NCBI RefSeq assembly: GCF_001953875.1
Contig: NZ_MQUR01000003.1
Span: 100,614 to 164,500, forward strand
Direction of reading: 5' to 3'
Origin: Streptomyces amritsarensis
Lineage (GTDB): Bacteria > Actinomycetota > Actinomycetes > Streptomycetales > Streptomycetaceae
DNA: 63,887 bases
The notes under the pieces were generated by a model. That model was not told the origin of the DNA. It searched no databases and was given only the letters and a program-made list of their open reading frames with translations. How positions within the stretch are numbered: the stretch's first letter is position 1; each line of letters begins with the position of its first letter. This document shows, piece after piece, positions 60,948-63,887 of this stretch. The position numbers and the translations under genes were made by a program.

Positions 60948-62654
60948 ATGACACCCCGACACCCCCTCACCCCCGGCCGCGCCGGCACCGCCTCCGCGGC
61001 GCTCGCGCTCGTGCTCGTCTCGGCCGCCGCCGGCAGCCCCGTCTCGGCGGCCGGGGGTGAGGGGGGTGAGGTGCCGCAGGGCGCCGTCGCGTACCGGACG
61101 ACCGCGCAGTTCACGACGGCGGGCAGGGCCCGCGACCTGCTCCTGCACCCCGACTCCAAGAAGCTGTACGTCGGTTCGGACGATCTCCCCGAGACCGCGG
61201 AGACCGAGAGCGGTCTGCACGTCCTGGAACCCGCCGACGGCACGCTCCGCGGCACCGTCAGCCAGGCCCCGGGACCCACGGGCACGCTCGGCCGGCGGGC
61301 CGTGCGGCAGCTCGTCGCGCCTCTGCCCGGCGACGGTGCCGTCTTCGTCTACCCGCTGCGCGGCATCGGCACCGCCAAGGAGGGGGACGCCGCCGCGGCG
61401 GGAGCATGGGTGCCGGGCGGGCCCGTCACCGACGCGGCCCCGGGGCCCACCCCCTCGACCGTGCTGGTGGCGCAGGGCTCCGTACTGTCGGAGGTCGACA
61501 TCGCCACCGCTTCCGTCCAGCGCTCCCTCACCCTGGAGGGAGGCGAGCGGTTCGCGTACGACCGGACGCGCGGCACGGTGTGGTTCACCGACTTCGACAA
61601 CCGCCGGATGCACCGCGTGGACCTCGCTTCCTTCAAGGTCGCCGCGACCGTCGAACTCCCGGCGGGGGACGGCTTCGCAGGCTTCACCGAGGTCGATCCC
61701 GAGACCGGAGCCGTGTGGGTCGGCCTGGACACCTCCGTCGTCGTCCACGACGCGACCGGCAAGCCCATCGGCAGCATCAACGGCGGCGGGGTCGACATGC
61801 CCCGCGCGGCCGGGTTCGACGCCGCCACCCGCGAGGCCTTCGTGGTGTGGCAGGACCCGGGGGACACGTCGCAGCCGGGCAGCGACGGCGACGGCGCGCT
61901 CACCGTCCACCGCACCGGGGACCTCAAGGAGGCCGCCCGGCCCGTCGTCCTCCCCGGGAACCACGCGCAGTCGGGCAGTGCGGCCGTCGCCGTCCAGCCC
62001 GGCGGCGGCGTGGTCTTCGTGTCCGACCCGGCCGCCGGCCGCATCACCCGGCTGGAGCGCGCGACGTCCCCCAGGATCACCCGCAACCCCGAGGACCGCA
62101 CGGTCGCCGCCGGGGCCGAGGCCTCCCTGACCGCGCAGGCCGAGGGGAGCCCGGCGCCCACCGTCGTCTGGCAGGTCAGCGCGGACTCCGGCCGGACCTG
62201 GCAGGCCGTGCCGGGCGCGACCTCCACCACGTACTCCTTCAAGGCCGCGGTGGCCGACAACGGCCGCCGCTACCGCGCGGAGTTCACCAACCACGCCGGT
62301 GTCAGCCGTACCGCCCCGGCCACGCTCACCGTCACCGCGCCCACGGCCGGCGGCGCGACCGGCGGCACGACGGGTGGCGCGACGGGTGGCGGGACCGGGG
62401 GAGCAGCGGGCGGCTCCGGCGACTCGGCGGGCACGGAGGGCTCCGCGGCCACCGTCGGCGGGTCCGGCTCGGCAGGCGGTTCGGCGGGCAGCTCGGCAGG
62501 CGGTGCGGTCAGCGGTGCGGGCACCACCCCCACCGGCGGTGCGCTCGCCTCCACCGGTACCGCCGCGGCCTCCCTCGCCGGCGGCGCGCTCGTGCTCACG
62601 GCGGTCGGCTGGGCGCTGGTGCGCCGCACCCGGCCGCGCGGCACCACCTGCTGA
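60948..62654 (+). CDS. LAxTG sortase-anchored propeller/Ig protein
   Basis: 568 residues. Signal peptide (about 1-35), a beta-propeller-like region (about 45-370) with repeats such as DLLLHPDSKKLYVGSD and GTVWFTDFDNRRMHRVDL, one Ig-like domain (about 375-465, ITRNPEDRTVAAGAEASLTAQAEGSPAPTVVWQ), a Gly/Thr/Ser linker, then LASTG at about residue 530, a hydrophobic helix and RRTRPRG. LAxTG is the class E sortase motif of Streptomyces. It is thus covalently wall-anchored, and lies downstream of the iron-box gene with no obvious terminator between them. Confidence 0.88.
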   Translation: MTPRHPLTPGRAGTASAALALVLVSAAAGSPVSAAGGEGGEVPQGAVAYRTTAQFTTAGRARDLLLHPDSKKLYVGSDDLPETAETESGLHVLEPADGTLRGTVSQAPGPTGTLGRRAVRQLVAPLPGDGAVFVYPLRGIGTAKEGDAAAAGAWVPGGPVTDAAPGPTPSTVLVAQGSVLSEVDIATASVQRSLTLEGGERFAYDRTRGTVWFTDFDNRRMHRVDLASFKVAATVELPAGDGFAGFTEVDPETGAVWVGLDTSVVVHDATGKPIGSINGGGVDMPRAAGFDAATREAFVVWQDPGDTSQPGSDGDGALTVHRTGDLKEAARPVVLPGNHAQSGSAAVAVQPGGGVVFVSDPAAGRITRLERATSPRITRNPEDRTVAAGAEASLTAQAEGSPAPTVVWQVSADSGRTWQAVPGATSTTYSFKAAVADNGRRYRAEFTNHAGVSRTAPATLTVTAPTAGGATGGTTGGATGGGTGGAAGGSGDSAGTEGSAATVGGSGSAGGSAGSSAGGAVSGAGTTPTGGALASTGTAAASLAGGALVLTAVGWALVRRTRPRGTTC

Positions 62655-62749
62655 GGGGAAGGGGGCCGGGAGGTGGAACGGCGCGGCGGGCCAACGCCGT
62701 TGAACGTGTCGACCGCATCTTCCGACCCGCGATTCAGGAGACACCGCAC

Positions 62750-63514
62750 GTGATCGTGATCGCCCACCTCAGCGATGTCCACCTCGACGGCGACCGGCGC
62801 GCGGCCGACCGCACCCGCGCCGTCATGGAATATCTCGACGGCTTGCCCCACGACCTGGACGCCGTCCTCGTGAGCGGGGACATCGCCGACCACGGCGCGG
62901 ACGCGGAGTACGAGGAAGCCGCCAAACTGCTGCGTTCGCGCCACCCGCTGGTCGTCTGCCCCGGCAACCACGACGAGCGCGCAGCGTTGCGCCGCGGCCT
63001 GCTGGGGGAGGAGACGGGGTCCACCCTGCCCGTCGACCAGGTGCTGCGCGGTGACGGCTTCGTGCTCGCCGTGTGCGATTCGTCCGTCCCCGGAGCGGAC
63101 CACGGCTTCCTCGAGGAGTCGACGCTGGCCCGGCTGGACGGGGTACTGGCCGACACCCCGCAGGACACTCCGGTCCTGGTCGCCTTCCACCACCCGCCGG
63201 CCGAGCTGCACACCCCGTACGTCGATGAGATCCGCCAGTTCGGCGAGGAGCGGCTCGCCGCCCTCGTCGAGCGGCACCCCCACCTGACGGCGTTCCTGTG
63301 CGGGCACGCCCACACCGCCGCCGCCACCACCTTCGCCGGCCGGCCGCTCCTCGTGGCGCCCGGCGTGGTGTCCACCCTCCGGCTGCCGTGGGAGAGGCGT
63401 ACCGGGTCCTCCGAGCACGTGCACCTCGACGAGCCGCCGGCCGTCGCCTTCCACGTGCTGGGCGACGACGGCCGGCTGACGACCCACTACAGGGTGGTCG
63501 TCGACCGCCGGTAG
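62750..63514 (+). CDS. Calcineurin-like metallophosphoesterase
   Basis: 254 residues. The signature residues are in order: AHLSDVHLDGD (DxH), VLVSGDIADHG (GDxxD), VCPGNHDER (GNHD), AFHHPPAELH and LCGHAHTAA (GHxH). These bind two metals in cyclic-nucleotide phosphodiesterase-like enzymes (CpdA/Rv0805 group). Substrate could be cAMP or a phospholipid headgroup ester. AGGAGA lies eight bases before the GTG at 62750. It overlaps the next convergent gene by 28 bp. Confidence 0.93.
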   Translation: MIVIAHLSDVHLDGDRRAADRTRAVMEYLDGLPHDLDAVLVSGDIADHGADAEYEEAAKLLRSRHPLVVCPGNHDERAALRRGLLGEETGSTLPVDQVLRGDGFVLAVCDSSVPGADHGFLEESTLARLDGVLADTPQDTPVLVAFHHPPAELHTPYVDEIRQFGEERLAALVERHPHLTAFLCGHAHTAAATTFAGRPLLVAPGVVSTLRLPWERRTGSSEHVHLDEPPAVAFHVLGDDGRLTTHYRVVVDRR

Positions 63515-63795
63515 CTGCGGCCGTCGCGGGTCCGCGTGAGTTGGCCCGAGGTGATCAGGTAGCGCCGCAGCGCCGAGCAGTCCTCGTGCACGGTGCGCAG
63601 CGCCTCGTTCACCTCGGGCTCCGTGTACGTGCGTTCCACCGTGAAGAGGGTCTCGGCCAGGTGGACCAGCAACTGCTCCCGGCGGACTGCCTTGCGCGGG
63701 ATCGCCGTGAGGCGGCCGCCCGAGAAGAGGTCGGAGACGTCCCGGCGGACCGGGCGGGCGGCGGGCTGCCGCGGGGGTTCGGCGTTCTGTGACAT
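63487..63795 (-). CDS. DUF2087-domain protein
   Basis: 102 residues. GRLTAIPRKAVRREQLLVHLAETLFTVERTYTEPEVNEALRTVHEDCSALRRYLITSGQLTRTRDGRSYRRS is a complete DUF2087 domain, a winged-helix-like module often fused to ArsR regulators. Cytosolic; function unknown. Its 3' end overlaps the convergent phosphoesterase gene. The remaining 92 bp to the window edge contain two CCCGTACGG copies but no gene. Confidence 0.86.
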   Translation of the reverse strand: MSQNAEPPRQPAARPVRRDVSDLFSGGRLTAIPRKAVRREQLLVHLAETLFTVERTYTEPEVNEALRTVHEDCSALRRYLITSGQLTRTRDGRSYRRSTTTL

Positions 63796-63887
63796 GCCGT
63801 CGACCTTCTCGCGGCCCGTACGGTCCGGCAACGCAATTTCCCCGTACGGGAGGCCTCGCCTGCCCCGGGCCGCCCGCCCTGCGGCGG

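Overview
The window is high-GC actinobacterial DNA and almost certainly a Streptomyces chromosome. Coding frames have strong G/C third positions, GTG starts are frequent, and start/stop overlaps of the ATGA or GTGA type are common. The gene families are typical of the genus: DUF6777 lipoprotein, PAS-GAF-PP2C-HATPase phosphatase, class F sortase, DUF574 methyltransferase, LysX, egtABCD, and a LAxTG surface protein. No rRNA, tRNA, CRISPR array or intact insertion sequence was seen.

Layout. 0-12.7 kb: the 3'-truncated gene of an HD-domain protein, a 57-residue orphan peptide gene with its own terminator, an SDR epimerase, a lipase-maturation-factor-like membrane protein behind a GC-rich minisatellite, a DUF6777 lipoprotein, a multidomain phosphatase, a frameshifted TPR gene, an Fpg/Nei glycosylase, an ECF sigma factor and a CapA-like lipoprotein. 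12.8-21.7 kb: universal stress protein, LysX, a Tat-type polysaccharide deacetylase, a class F sortase flanked by two small surface proteins, and a DUF4239/proline-rich pair. 22-29.4 kb: a methyltransferase translationally coupled to a PAS-GGDEF-EAL cyclic-di-GMP enzyme, an FAD monooxygenase/TetR pair, then 1.4 kb of degenerate GC-rich repeats and a LysR regulator. 29.4-33.6 kb: sdhCAB with a terminator, and a histidine-phosphatase lipoprotein.

33.6-39.2 kb is an eroded accessory island. It holds a truncated DUF1622-like gene, CorA, SMI1/KNR4, a STAS antagonist and SRPBCC genes, mixed with fragments of an integrase, an anti-sigma ATPase and an MFS transporter. 39.2-48.9 kb returns to core-like genes: HAD phosphatase, dodecin, an orphan ABC solute-binding lipoprotein behind a DasR-like operator, an OlsB-like/PlsC acyltransferase pair, the tightly overlapped ergothioneine operon egtABCD, and a TIGR02452 gene frameshifted at a run of eight G. 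49.2-63.9 kb: PemK-like protein, O-methyltransferase with an elaborate repeat operator, amidase, DUF4190 protein, LacI regulator, thiolase plus aromatic aldehyde dehydrogenase, thioredoxin plus flavoprotein disulfide reductase, an iron-box-controlled pair of secreted/cell-wall proteins, a metallophosphoesterase and a DUF2087 protein.

How genes work together. egtABCD make ergothioneine, with the last enzyme (EgtE) not encoded here. sdhCAB form a succinate dehydrogenase with a divergent LysR gene. The methyltransferase and c-di-GMP genes are one transcription unit. The OlsB-like and PlsC proteins fit ornithine-lipid synthesis. The most interesting candidate for an undescribed system is the iron-box-preceded pair at 60.3-62.7 kb: a small secreted beta-protein followed by a propeller/Ig protein with a LASTG sortase signal. 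All identities come from reading translated sequence and motif memory. No database search was possible.
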